Below are positions 35,881 to 49,023 of a stretch of DNA of 64,000 nucleotides, one piece after another. Below the pieces are notes generated by a model, which worked only from the letters and a program-made list of their open reading frames with translations, made no database searches and was not told the origin of the DNA. The stretch is from Brachynemurus nebulosus (Eukaryota > Arthropoda > Insecta > Neuroptera > Myrmeleontidae): the NCBI GenBank assembly GCA_035578155.1, contig JAPWDM010000059.1, positions 575,501-639,500 on the forward strand, in the 5' to 3' direction. Position 1 is the first letter of the stretch; each line of letters starts with the position of its first letter. Position numbers and translations under genes: made by a program.

Positions 35881-36622
35881 AAGGGAAGGTTTACTTGAGA
35901 TTTGATAAAAAAAATTCGATTTTTTTTTTGCCGAAATTGATAGCAAATTATGTGTAGAATATGTTCCCGAAGTGATTTTACTGAAAATAATTTAAAAACA
36001 AAATTCTTGCACATTAACCGAATCCAGCTTGCTATAAAAAAAAATTCAAAAAACGTAGTTCACGCAATAATGAGTATTAAATATAAAATTTTGAAAATAC
36101 GTTTCTTTATATATATTTTATAATATCTCGGAACTACATTTTTGGGACTGGTGGACACGATAACTCAAAAACTATTCGATGGATCCTTTTTTTAAATTTT
36201 TTTATTTTAAAAATAATTTAATTCTTCGGCACCTCTACCTAAGTTCGATACACTTTCAATATTTTTTTTATTTTTAAATTTACTTTAAAGAGCGAAAAAT
36301 AAGACAAAAATCGTAAACAAAAGTTCAAACATCCGCCATTTTTTTTTCTTTCAGCAATTTATTGATATTATAGGTAGAGGTGCCGGTACTCTTCATATAT
36401 TTTATATAAATCTTTTTTGTTTTTGGATTTCGGTGGTTTATTATCGGCGCTAGGATGTCCATCAACAAGGCATTGGATTTTCGGATCGTCACACTGCACT
36501 ATCTATAAAATGGACACTTTTTTATATTTTTCCTTGAAATTGATATTTACTTCCGTTCTTGAGAAAAAATTTCTAGAAAAATACATAATTTTTAAGGACT
36601 CTCGAGTAAACCTCCCCTTAAG
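35880..36622. mobile_element. TTAA-flanked element H
   Basis: Ends TTAAGGGAAGGTTTACTTGA and the inverse TCGAGTAAACCTCCCCTTAA. The interior has TATCTCGGAACTAC, GACACGATAACTCAAAAACT and CCGCCATTTTTTTTTC, an order reminiscent of elements F and G. No transposase; ORF 36417-36644 covers its right part without a domain. Confidence 0.7.
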
Positions 36623-37249
36623 TCAAATCTATCGAAAAATATGAAACAAGTGAAACAACATGAAATTTTCAAAATCAAAAATGCAGTTTTAAAACGGAGA
36701 TCACAAAAATAAGCAGTTTCCTTTCAAATTATAAAAATTTCATTGATAGACATTAAAGAAGACATTAAAATTAACTTCTGTAATGTCACACAAACTTAAT
36801 GCTTGTAAATATCTTAAAGTTTTTCAAATCGATCGAATCGAAATTTCTAGAACTTTTAGTTTCATACTATTATTGTCATTATCATTGAAAATATTCGTAA
36901 ATATTTATATCAATTGTTCGTTACTTTAAAAAGGTAAGTGATTCGAGAAATAAATTTGTATTGAGGTGAAAATTTTGTATTTAATATAAACATGTTTACA
37001 ACTGATTATTATTTAATGCAGTAAATATACATATTAGTATGTGTTTACCTAATTATATCATTTGAACGTACGGAGCAATAACGTATGTACTATACGGGCA
37101 AATGTACCAAAAATTTACGAGCTGCTACACTATGTTTAAAATTATAGTAAAAAAGTCAAAATATAAATATAAATACAGTACAAATCGAATTTAATCATGC
37201 TAAGTGGTGTAAGTTGATATGAATACCGTTTTTTTCAGTTCAAATCAAA
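36623..37249. other. stretch without recognised gene
   Basis: AT-rich, no ORF or repeat end. Confidence 0.35.
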
Positions 37250-37257
37250 ACCATAAT

Positions 37258-38168
37258 CAGGGCCGGCGAGACCATTCAGGCGAACTAGGCGATCGCCTAG
37301 GGCGCCCGAAATCGAGGGGTGTCAAAAATTTAGGGACTTAAATTAACTAAATTCAATTTCCAAACAATTTTAATATTAAAAAAAAAAACATAGGATCGTT
37401 GCTTTGTCACTTTCCACAATGAAAATCGTATAAACACGAGTTGATTTTCGGTCATTATGCCATCCTCAGGTGAAAAACACAACTACTACAGCGAATTTTA
37501 ATATTTATGTATTTTTATCTCAAAAAGGTTGAACGGATACACTGTATCTAGAAAAGTATATAAAGAAAGGGGTCAGACAACTTTTTTTTTTTTTTTAAAT
37601 TATCTCTTTTTATGATTTTTTACTAAAATTTTTTTTAATGCTCAAAAAGTGTCGATATTTATCACTATTACATGACCGGCCAAGTGTTCGGAAAACGACA
37701 TTTTATATTACACGACCTAATATTATTCCAGATAATGACGGAAATGATTTTAGTCCACAAGAATGATGTAGGAAAGACTATGGTAGGCTTGTCGATAATA
37801 TCAAGTGAATAAGAATTTGCGTATACAATCGTCTTTAATAAACTAGCTCTTATATTTTCTAAGCTTAAGACTAGGAAAAGTAAAATATAATCTTCGGTCT
37901 TTTGTTTTCTGTTTTATTGTACTTTCTCTATTCTTTTGTTTTCTTAATTATTTATAAATATTGCTGATAAATAAGCATTAAGTGCTGATTCGTTTTAATA
38001 TAGCTACTTTGTGAAAAACTTTTACACGTTAAAAGTTCAATTCATTCGAGTTGATTCTTTTAGTCTTGAGACTTTTAATTGTTATTTTGTCTAAATAAGT
38101 GTTTAACAAATTCGGGGGCGTCAAAAGATATTTCACTTAGGACGAAAAATAACCTTACTCCGGGTCTG
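37258..38168. mobile_element. hAT element (CAGGGCCGG end)
   Basis: Left end CAGGGCCGGCGAGACC followed by CGCCTAGGGCGCCCGAAAT. The right end ...CTTACTCCGGGTCTG is its imperfect inverse. Flanks ACCATAAT (37250-37257) and GTCATAAT (38169-38176) agree at 6 of 8. An alternative right end CCGGCCCTG at 41163 pairs better with the left end (see findings). No transposase ORF was recognised. Confidence 0.55.
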
Positions 38169-38176
38169 GTCATAAT

Positions 38177-39804
38177 ATATTATACTGACTACAATAATCT
38201 AGTATCAACAACTCTCGAAGTAAGTAAGTTAGTTACATAACTAATCCGAAATCTTAATTCAATTTATTGATTCAATTTAGGTTGATAAAATCAAGACTCT
38301 ACTGTACCAGACAAACATTTTGTCAGACAGATAATAATTATTAATAATTCTTATATGTTTGTTTTAAAAATATATGTTTGACAAACCGCAAATGTTTCTA
38401 ACACATAAATTTCCAATAAAATTGAGTAAATGAACTGAATTAGTGATCTTATAATATCGGAAATCTTGTTTCTTGTTATCCAACATTTTATTCGACATCA
38501 GAATTTATGTGGAGCAAATTCTTAGTCTGAATATATCTAATTTTGAACTGGACAGCCTCTTGACTGGCTTTTTAAGAACCAACCTCTTCGCTCTGATAAA
38601 TTTACATTTATTTAAGTGTCATTTATAAAGATCGGCAAAAATTAACTCTCAACTTTAGTTCTATTTATGAAGGCTAGATATTACTGACAATGAGAGAACT
38701 TTCATAATTTGAGATCCAGTTTAGAAATGCAATATTCTCAAAATCTCTTTTTGTTTATCCCTTTAGTTTTCGCTTTGATAAACATAAAGTGCGAGGCGGG
38801 GGGGGGGGGGGGAATTTCCATCAAATTAGAGGAAGTCACAAAAAAAAATATTTGTGTGGATTATGGTTATTAGTTCAATTATAAGTTCGAAATATTCCTA
38901 TCGACTTCTAATGAAATAAACAGAAAATTTTCTCAGAAATTCTTAGACACCGTCTGAAAACCTAAAAAAATGTTTCTCCTCGTTAAAATTTGTAATAAAT
39001 TAATACAGTGTCAAACCAATACTTTTGGACAATTTTAATAAAAAATATTAAACGGATTCTTTATGAAAATAACGAAAATATAATTTTTAATTTTATAAAG
39101 CTAGCACTGGTCTGACTTTATCGACTACTATAACGAAGCACAAAATGAACGAAATTCCAGAAGCATACTTGAGTAACGTCCCTTGTAAGTTCGCCATGAA
39201 ATTCATGTGGGACGACCGAAATGTTCAGTCCCTCTACCGCAATAAAATCGAAACTTGTTCATGTATATAGGTTTAAAATGCACAATTTTCATGGCAGATC
39301 TCGATTATTATCCGATCACTTGGTTTCCCGCAACATATGTACAACATTGCGGCAAATGCAATTTTTTTTTGGAAGATTTTATAAATCATTCATTACGTAT
39401 GTGACTGGACTATGTCTTGTGTATATTGGTGTAATTTTGCCGTCTGGACGCATTTAAATCGTCTGATTTATTAGGCTGTGATTTAAATAAAATTACACTG
39501 AAAAAAAGAAGAACGAAAAGACGGTGGTACGTAAGGTTAGATTGAATAAGATGACCGCGCGACCACCCAAATGATGAGATCATTTTTGTACTGTTTATTT
39601 TTTTCGATTTTTTTTTTTACTTTTGTGAATTTTTTTTCAAAAATTTATTTGATTTAAAAAAATATATATTTCTTTGTAATTACATATTTTGTATCAGTGT
39701 TAAAAGTCAAAATAGGTGGTTAAGTCACTCTGAAAACTTTTTACTAAAAGTTAGTAGGTACAGGTAATTTTTGTTCTGTTCCGTCGTCCTTGATATTTTA
39801 TCTT
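38177..39804. other. stretch without recognised gene
   Basis: Includes a run of 15 G at 38798-38812 and a 78-codon ORF at 39221-39457 without a known domain. No repeat ends seen. Confidence 0.35.
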
Positions 39805-41115
39805 AAAGCAGTATTCTAGTCTAGAAATTCGAAAAAATCGATTTTTTTTTTCATATTTTCAAAGTTTAGACCTTTAAGAATAAACCTATAAATCTTTAAA
39901 AGGATTTACGGATATTCAAATTGCGTATATTTTCGGAGTAATGGTAATATTTTTCCTCTAGACACTGTACAGCTGAACTCTTTTTATGTGCGGTTTTTTA
40001 TGTCACCGAAGGATGATATATTAATATCGTTGTGTGATCATAGGGGAACATTATTATAGAGTTGTATATCCATATTGAATAATTATAGAGTTGTACATCC
40101 ATATTGAATAAACGCAAGAGGGCTGTAGAGTTAACAACTATAGAGTTAACAAAAAATCATAAATTAACACTTTCACTGAGGTGACATTACTTAGTGCGTG
40201 TCAAAAACACGCACTTAGCGAATTTTTTTTGTGTGATTTCTTTTATGCGATTATTTTATGCAGTTTGTAAAAAATGGCCATTAAAATGCATAATGTGAAT
40301 CAAAATCACGAGCCAGTAAGAAACTTACACAATTACTATAATAACTTGCTTTGATAAAAATACTTCTTAACGGCCTTTAAGCATTTAATCAGTAGATACT
40401 ACATGGCATAAGAAAATAAGTTATTGCATCATTTAATTTTGTTACAGATGTATTTTTCAAAATTTTCATGATATTATAAAATTGAAATAAAATGTTTCTA
40501 CGTGTAAATTGATGCTTTATGTTGTTTATAGAAGCGACTTCTAAGGAAATTTCTAAGTTTTGAGCGTTCTGAATGATGTTTTTTCGATGAAACTCTTTTT
40601 ATACGGTCCCGACCAACCACATAAAAAAAGTTTTTTGTACAATCTGGATCGAACTATACTTTTTATAGCTATTTATGATATTTTTGAATATATTTTTTTT
40701 GTGTGATTTTTTTTTATGCGGTCTCCTCGACCGCACAAAAAGAGAATCAACTGTACTGTGTATCTTTTCAGTGTTAAATTCAAATTTTTAATATAAATTA
40801 CTTGAAACTACTTTTTTCGATACGGTTGACATGGTATCTCAAGTTCTAATGCACCTATTTACTTGAAATTTGGTACAGACCTTAATACTATCAAAATTGG
40901 TCCGACGTAGAGGTTTTCGGAATTTTTCTTTTACCATTTTTAAAAAATTTCCAAAATTGAAAAACGGAGGCGAAAAAATGATTTTTCTTTTTAAATGGAC
41001 GCCATTTTGTGAAAAAATTTATTGTTTCAAATCGGCTACGTTCGGCTAATTCTACATGCTTGTTTATTAAGAATTAACCAAAATTTTATGTTTCAGATCA
41101 CCAGGAGGGTTGGAA
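39805..41115 (+). mobile_element. TTAA element G, copy C, right end missing, with nested pogo-like element
   Basis: Left end TTAAAGCAGTATTCTAGTCT. The same internal order as copies A and B follows (GATACGGTTGACATGGTATC, GACGCCATTTTGTGAAAAAA, AGATCACCAGGAGGGTTGGA). At 39970-40753 a pogo-like element splits it. It stops at about 41115 and runs into a hAT-like end (41128-41163). Confidence 0.65.
39970..40753. mobile_element. pogo-like (Tc1/mariner) element in element G copy C
   Basis: Inverted ends CAGCTGAACTCTTTTTATGT and its partner ...AAAAAGAGAATCAACTG, with TA duplicated outside (39968-39969, 40754-40755). CAGTTGA ends and a TA target are usual for pogo/Tigger. The flanks rejoin as the GTACTGT-TATCTTTTCAGTG sequence of the undisturbed copy A. 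A 30-base block (ATTATAGAGTTGT.ATCCATATTG) is duplicated in tandem at 40050-40110. No coding part. Confidence 0.8.
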
Positions 41116-41127
41116 TTTTTCAACAGT

Positions 41128-41163
41128 GTCCCGGGCGCCACTTAGGGTAGGTCCGGCCCTGAC
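41128..41163 (-). mobile_element. hAT-like right end
   Basis: The sequence ...CCCGGGCGCCACTTAGGG ends GGTCCGGCCCTG and, inverted, reads CAGGGCCGGAC. It is either the right end of the element that begins at 37258 or the end of another truncated hAT copy. The next eight bases are ACAATAAG. Confidence 0.5.
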
Positions 41164-41580
41164 AATAAGAGTTGCTTTGAAAAAAAAATTTTTTTTAGTT
41201 TGGTGACTTCATTGAGTTTAAAAACAAAATTATAGAATTACATGTTCGAATACAGAGCGTGCTGTGTCAGTGAACGTAAATATCGTGCTTTTTCAGCGAA
41301 CAACCAAAGTCACAAAGGTGTTGTAGGTGTAAAAGTGTGGTCTTGATGGTATCTATAAATATCTGACCGGTTTACTTTTATTGTGTACGGTTTTATGACT
41401 TTGATGGTTCGCTGAAAAAACACGATATTTTCGTTCGCTGACACAGCACTCGCTGTACGAGCACGACACCAATGATAGAATGATGAAATTGGAAGCGAAT
41501 TGTAGATTTTCGAAGCCGTTATTTTTATTTTTACCAAAAAATTAGGTACGCAGGACTATTAGAAAAAAAAAACTGTTGTA
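41164..41580. other. short imperfect palindrome, no gene
   Basis: The region 41253-41290 (GAGCGTGCTGTGTCAGTGAA) and 41405-41455 (TTCGCTGACACAGCACTCGC) are inverted relative to each other, suggesting an old MITE of about 200 bases. The ORF here is explained by that. Confidence 0.45.
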
Positions 41581-42514
41581 CATGGGGTGAATGCGGGAGA
41601 GATGCCGCACATTTTGAAAACACTTGATAATTCTTAAAGTATGCATTTAATTCATTTGAAATTTGGTACACAATAAATGTAAACATTGTTATTTAAAATT
41701 ATTTATAAATAATTTTAAATTTTGAGTCATAAAGGATCCATAATTAACATGTTTGTAGAGCCTGCAAAGCGGCGTCTTTCCCACACTTATGGCAGAGACG
41801 AAGCATCACAGAAGGTGAGACGCCGCATAGTTCATATTAAAAATTTTGCATTTTACACACATTTCCATACATGATGCATGCCATATGTAACCATTTTTGG
41901 CACTTTATACATCTTAACTAGTCAACTTTTTTTGTACTTTTCAAGACATTCAATACACAGGCAATCATCATTATTTTCGTTATCTTCACTAATATGAGAG
42001 CTCTTCCTAATCCACTAATGGATCTTTTATATTTACGTGGCATAATTTATAGTCAAAAAAAAAAAAAATTGCAAAATTAAGGTATAAGTCTATGTTTTTA
42101 ACATGTAATATGATGCGACATCTATACCAACTTTAAATGCGGCATCTCTCCTTTTTGTTGGGATAGATGCCGCATGTTGCTATAACAAGCACAGTGCGGC
42201 ATTCCAACCTAAAATTTTATACAGTACTTTTAAAATATACCTAAATCAATAACAAAACTCATTTTCATTAAAACAATGAACTATACATTCTTAAATTCGA
42301 ATGAATTAAATGCTTGATAAAATATTATGTTAAAAAACTTACTTTTCAATAATAAAAAGTTGGATAATTACTAAACTGATGGACTAATCATAAATGTTAC
42401 CGTATACAGCTTAAACAAGTAACTTATTTCAAACATATAATCCATTAATAGCGCTGTCTATCAATCAAAGGACCAACTATGGCTACTGCAGCATCTCTCC
42501 CGCACTTACCCTAG
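41581..42514. mobile_element. TA MITE with GCGGGAGAGATGC ends
   Basis: Left CATGGGGTGAATGCGGGAGA and right CTCCCGCACTTACCCTAG inverted, TA at both sides (41579-41580, 42515-42516). The motif GCGGCAT/ATGCCGC is repeated inside. Fits a Tc1/mariner-like non-autonomous element. No ORF. Confidence 0.75.
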
Positions 42515-42516
42515 TA

Positions 42517-43052
42517 CCTATAATATTTAAATATTTTATTATAGTCAGGAATGCCTGAACTGTATATAGGTACTTCTAATAACATATTGGATGCATTATG
42601 TGTGTATTTTTTTCTGTTTAGTGAAACCAAGAAATAATAATAACTGAAAACAGAACTTGAATGAATATTATTTCTGCAATGTTTGCATTTAATTGCAAAA
42701 ATTATTTTTAAAATTTGTTATCATTTAGATTTATAGAAATATTCTTCTTCATCATCAAAATCCATTTTGCTGATTTCAATAAAATTTAATATTTCTCTCT
42801 TAAATTGTATTGTGTGCAGAATACATAATTATTTTAACGTACATACCTATATTAGAGATATCTTTGTTATAAATATTCAAAAAAGAATTTTCAATCGTGT
42901 TTTTCATTAATTTTCAAAATCGGATTATTTTTTATAGAAGTCCAATAAAATTAAATATTTTCCAAAAATCAAAACCAATCATAGTTTACATTAAGGAGAT
43001 ATCAGAAAATGAAACTGACAAAAAGTGGTCTTTTTACAAGCGCTCAGATTTA
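42517..43052. other. stretch without recognised gene
   Basis: AT-rich, short frames only. Confidence 0.35.
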
Positions 43053-43060
43053 CCTTAAAT

Positions 43061-43414
43061 CACGGATTCCCAAAAATTTTGCGTTAATGGGCCAAATTGT
43101 AGATATCAAAATATTTGGTGGGCCATAAAGTAAAAATGCATTTGTTTAGTTAAGGGGGACCACTAGTGTGACATTTTGAAAATAATTTTTACAGGAAAAA
43201 TTGAAAATATCGTACTCAAATTATTCAACAGATCTAATTTATCTCATTTTTGTCAAATATTAATTTGAAAAAAAAAAACTTGAGTGTTTAAATCATAATA
43301 TGTAGAGATTTACTGATTTTGCTGAAAAAAAATTCGACGTTGCAGGCGACTTAGGATTGAGGGCCGCAATTTGAGAGTTCACGGATGTCGCGGAACACAC
43401 TTTGGGAGCTCCAG
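43061..43414. mobile_element. 354-bp hAT MITE
   Basis: Left end CACGGATTCCCAAA and right end TTTGGGAGCTCCAG are inverted with several mismatches. Flanks CCTTAAAT (43053-43060) and CTTTAAAT (43415-43422) agree at 7 of 8. The interior has TGGGCC and GGGCCGC near the two ends. Confidence 0.65.
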
Positions 43415-43608
43415 CTTTAAATTAACATGAAACTAACATATCTATTTAGGCTTTAATTTGGTAGCAGTTTTACATGAATACTAACAAAATTCAGCAAGGC
43501 GAAAAAAGCTCATAATTTTGGCGTTTGATTTGATTTCAAATTAAAATTTTATGTAATTGCAATTGGACACGCTGAATGAAAGACAACTTTTTCCTCTGAC
43601 CCATTGAT

Positions 43609-43774
43609 TACACGGAGAGAAAATTCCTATAAAAATTACTGTGCTCATACTACAATCGACGTGTAACAGGCGAACATATCCAATTTTACCGTACAAAAAT
43701 TGGATATGTTCGCCTGTTACACGTCGATTGTAGTATGAGCACAGTAGTTTTTATAGGAATTTTCTCTCCGTGTA
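43609..43774. mobile_element. near-perfect fold-back MITE
   Basis: Arms CACGGAGAGAAAATTCCTAT... and their inverse ...CTCTCCGTG with TA at each end; about 75 bases pair almost perfectly (through CGACGTGTAACAGGCGAACA) around a short loop. TA target and CAC end fit a Tc1/mariner-type MITE. A shorter end of the same type is at 11814-11827. Confidence 0.85.
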
Positions 43775-44222
43775 GGAAGATGTAAAAAATGATTTACCGG
43801 GTAAATCATTTACCCTCAAAGGTTAGGGTAAACTTTACCCTAACTTTGAACACACGAGGAAGGTAGAAAAACAAATTTTTTTCTTACATACTAATACATT
43901 CACTGATATGCGTTGGTAACAAAGCTTATGTATTCAACATTTAAAAGATATGATAAAAGAAAAATTTATATTCCATTTCTAACCGGAAAAGTCATTATTT
44001 TCTTTTCTTTTTCTTACATACATTACATTTATTTTCCGTGCTGTATTCCACACATACTTTCTCACAAATCTTAAGGAAATGAATATAATAAACTAGAAAG
44101 AGGAACTAATAAAGAATTCTAGTTTAAATTCTAATTATAAGACTTGGACTAAATTCGAATTAATTAAAAATTTATTATATAGAAAACTGGGTAACGTAAT
44201 AAAATAGTGCTACTTAACTATA
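43775..44222. other. stretch without recognised gene
   Basis: AT-rich, no ORF or repeat end; a short GGTAAATCATTTACC palindrome is at 43799. Confidence 0.35.
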
Positions 44223-44660
44223 TTCTAATCCAGTGTTTTTCAACCTTTTTCATGGCGCGACCCCCCTGGTATGGCAAAATATTTCGCGAGGTATTGCTGA
44301 CTTTTGTTCTATGTTATAAATATCGAATCCGTTCATCATTATTGATCATTTTCAGTTAAGTGTCAATTAAATACGTAACAAAGGACTTTAAACAGGCATA
44401 TTTTTATATCGACATCGAAGTTGACGACTTATAGTAGCTTCTGAACGCACGCGTGACTTGTGTGAGCAAAACATAGCGCAACATGATGAGCGCTGCGTGG
44501 AGTATCAGACGAGTAAAGGATGAAACTTTTGAATTCGTTAAATTGTGAATCCACTTTGAATTGTGTTTAAATTTATTGAATTGATTTGTTTGTTTAATAG
44601 TTGCTCACTGTCTTTTATTGTCTAATACCCAAAATTCTGTGCTCATTGTAATTATTGAAA

Positions 44661-44726
44661 ATGGATGAGTTTCTAGAAAGGCATGCACAGCCGTCAATTT
44701 CAAGTTCCAATGAGCGTAATGAAAGA
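44661..44726 (+). pseudogene. hAT transposase N-terminal stub
   Basis: An ATG opens the frame MDEFLERHAQPSISSSNER, similar to the first residues of many hAT transposases, which often begin MD-FL followed by a serine-rich linker before a BED zinc finger. The match is short, so the call rests mainly on its place about 430 bases inside a clear hAT element. The frame is cut at 44727 by the Helentron-like insertion. After the insertion the remaining 185 bases of the hAT element have no sign of the rest of the enzyme, so this is a stub. Confidence 0.45.
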
Positions 44727-45398
<672 letters not shown>

Positions 45399-45591
45399 GC
45401 AAAGACAGAGCGTAACCTTTAACTAACCTTTTATTAACCTTTAATGTAACCTTTAATTAACCTTTTCTTTATTAAATATTATATATTAAACTAGAGTGGT
45501 TTTATTGTTAAAGTAACTACGACTCCCTTAAAAAGGCTTCACGACCCCCCAAGGGGTGGCGATCCACATGTTGAAAAACACTGTTCTAATC

Positions 45592-46539
45592 AATTGGTAA
45601 GTGCTATTATGTTCAGAATGAAGTTCAGTGCCTCGAAAATTCGAGAGGTTATAATTTTGTCGGAGCTAAAAAAGAACTTGCGGTTATTTTGAAGCAGAAT
45701 GTGGTTAAGTTCTTTAATAAAACATGAATAAAACTAACTAAATTTAGAGACAATTTACATAAGTAGAACTTGATCAAGGATATTAGATATTTTTATACTT
45801 TTTTATTGCATAAAATCTTTTGTTTGTGAATTTTTCAACCTCAGAAGTTTTTATATTACAAATATTGATATTAATAAACTTGCACCAGGTGTATCTACCA
45901 GGTGGTACCATACGTATAAAATTAAATATATTAAATCAAATTTAATTACAATTTAAAATCAGTTGCACCTGTGCTTAGAAAGGAACATATATTTTGACAC
46001 ATAATTTTCGTCAACTGAAGTTTAATAGTGTTTGCAATAAATTTTAACGATTGCAACTTACATTTATAATATACAAATCAATCGATAAAACTGTGTACAT
46101 AAATCACTTTCGATAATTCGCTCGTGCGAATTTGACACAAGCTGGATATTATGTGAAATTTTTCACGTTAATGAAGGTCAAGTTAGGATAAACAATTGAC
46201 GTTCACACTGCGTACAGTCATGGATAAAACGAATGTTACACTTTTGAAAAAGATAAGTCTATTAAAATTTATAGGAAAATAAACTACAAAATCGTTTAAA
46301 AAGTTAATTGTCTTTACAAAAAAGAATAGACGTAATCTGTTTCTTTTTTTTCCGATGATTAATGACAAGCAAAGATAGATAAAGTCAATTTAAAATTTAA
46401 TTTCGTTAATGCTTTTAAACAAACCGTATGGAAAAATTTTCTGTCTCAAAATGCCGTGCTTCTTACTGCCAGTGATAAGTACAATAGATAAGGTTACAAA
46501 AAAAGAAAAAGAAAAAAAATTAAAGATCCCAATATCAAA
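45592..46539. other. stretch without recognised gene
   Basis: Short frames only. No repeat end recognised. Confidence 0.35.
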
Positions 46540-47158
<619 letters not shown>

Positions 47159-47169
47159 GTGAACCCTAG

Positions 47170-47356
47170 GAATTTACAAAATATTAATTATACTAAACTA
47201 TGTTGATAAAATTAAATATTATTTAGAATTATACCCTATTTCGGAAAATCTGTCATAGATGGCGGCACCTCTACCAGTGAGTATATACATATCACAGCAT
47301 TTTGAGCCGCCATATTGCAGGACGAGTTAACTCGTCTTCATCATTTAAAGAGTTAA
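47170..47356 (+). repeat. 190-bp dispersed repeat, copy b
   Basis: Collinear with 11828-12014 (ATTATACTAAACTATGTTGA to CATATTGCAGGACGAGTT). Confidence 0.65.
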
Positions 47357-48189
47357 ACGTTATTCTGGTATTCAAACAGTTAATTTGGTTAATTTTAAAG
47401 CGTTAGTTTATTGAAAATGTATTAGGAGTGAAAATTGACCCTTAGCATTGAATATTTTTGACTGGTCCGAACAAAAACGAAGTCCGGTCCAAAGTTAACT
47501 TGCAATTTCGTACAATAAAATAACAATTTAATGCTTTTTTCTACTTTTATATTGCATAAATTCATATAGTAAGAGAAATGGTAAACTACATGAAGACGAT
47601 TTGGCAGTTTTCAAAATTTCAATAAAATAAAAATGTATGGCTGCTTTCGTTTCAAAAATTTAAAATTGCAATGAATAATTGCATATTCATATGCGTTTTC
47701 TATTTCATTTTCGTAAATATTTTATAACATTATCGTTAATATCACCAGAATTTAAATTTACGGCTAATACGAATTTGATAGATAAAATACGTAAGACGTA
47801 AGACGAATCACAGACCAATGAACACTATTATTATACTACTAGACAAAGCGTAAAAGCAGTTTTTTAGGAATTTTTCTTGAAGTAGGTAGTGGGGTGAAAC
47901 GGGTGAAATTTATGGAATATAATATAATGTCAATTTTTGACCAAATTCGACTATAATTATTGCAGGACATAATTTGTATACGTACGTATTTTGAAAATAA
48001 AGCGAATGTCACTTTCTTTGTTTCAAAATTTTGCAGTTTCTTCTCAAAAAAGTAAACTTTTATTATTAATATTATATTTTGACAATAATTATTTGAAAAC
48101 GTTACTACGGATACCATTTGGTCATTGCACTGATTACTATATTACAGAATATTATCCAGTCGTATCCTGGTCGTATCTGGCTGCCTCGA
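47357..48189. other. stretch without recognised gene
   Basis: Includes 47805-47855, an inverse match to 19901-19945. ORFs 47839-48117 and 47991-48533 on opposite strands show no domain. Confidence 0.35.
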
Positions 48190-48192
48190 TTA

Positions 48193-49020
48193 GGCTGCGG
48201 TTACATTGGATACGAATTCGTACGAAAATTGATTCGTACGAGTTCGTACGAAATTCATTTGTACGACTGTGTGGTTACATTGGATACGGAATCATAATAC
48301 GAATTCGTATTTTTTTTAAATTTAAATTGAAAACCGTTAGTACATATTGCATGATATCAAACAATGGATCCAGTTACCGAATCTTATTTATTAGAATCAC
48401 CGTTTCCAAAATTTCTAATTATAGAAAACAAACAATTCTGGGTAAACGATTATTTATTATTCATGTAGAGCAAAAAAAGCTGAGTTCTGGAATTACTTTC
48501 AGGAAATTTTTCAAGACGAGCAGAAATTTTTAGAATACTTGAACATGTCGCAAGTCACATTCAATTACATTTTAAAATCTACTGAGTTTCAGCTTCAATA
48601 TTTAGTTAATTAATTTTTTATTACACACACTTAAAATGTTTTGTTAGCTTAGGTTAGCTTTATTATAGTGCAATATATTTAATTAAAAAATTATCTAAAC
48701 ATTTCCTCTGCCACCTCATTCCACAATTTTTTATTTAACTTTCGATTATGATAATATTAATGTTTTGATCCCTTAAAGACCGCCTTTGTTCAACAAAAAT
48801 AATTATTTTTTCTATATCCATTGCATTTTTTTCGTACGAATTCGCATCAAAAAACAAAATATTTTGGTCGTATCAAAAAGTTGTACGAGCTCGTACGAAC
48901 GAGTCGTAAGCAGTGTAACCACGCATGTCTAAATGTATGCATTTGTTTAATTCGTATAAACTCGTACGAATTCGTACGAATGAATTTTCGGATGAATTCG
49001 TATCCAGTGTAACCGCTACC
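48193..49020 (+). mobile_element. PIF/Harbinger element, second family
   Basis: Inverted ends GGCTGCGGTTACATTGGATA and ...ATCCAGTGTAACCGCTACC with a perfect TTA duplication (48190-48192, 49021-49023). Subterminal GTACGA/TCGTAC motifs recur many times in both arms. Contains a broken transposase N-terminus. Confidence 0.9.
48364..48613 (+). pseudogene. PIF/Harbinger transposase N-terminus, frameshifted
   Basis: Two plus-strand pieces in different frames make a recognisable N-terminal region. The first (from ATG 48364) ends in KQFWVNDYLLF and a stop near 48466. The second (about 48480-48613) reads AEFWNYFQEIFQDEQKFLEY, then LNMSQVTFNYILK, before a stop. The RRFWV-type start, an acidic F-x-Y helix and an M-x-F-x-x-IL core are the order expected in this family. 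About 80 of the usual 350-450 residues remain and the catalytic domain is absent. The call is based on remembered family patterns, not on an alignment. Confidence 0.6.
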
Positions 49021-49023
49021 TTA

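Noticed and set aside
40050..40110. Repeats considered as a CRISPR-like array
   Set aside because: Only two units and eukaryotic context.
47991..48533. 180-codon plus-strand ORF
   Set aside because: It runs across the left end of the Harbinger element in a different frame from the transposase remnants and shows no domain.
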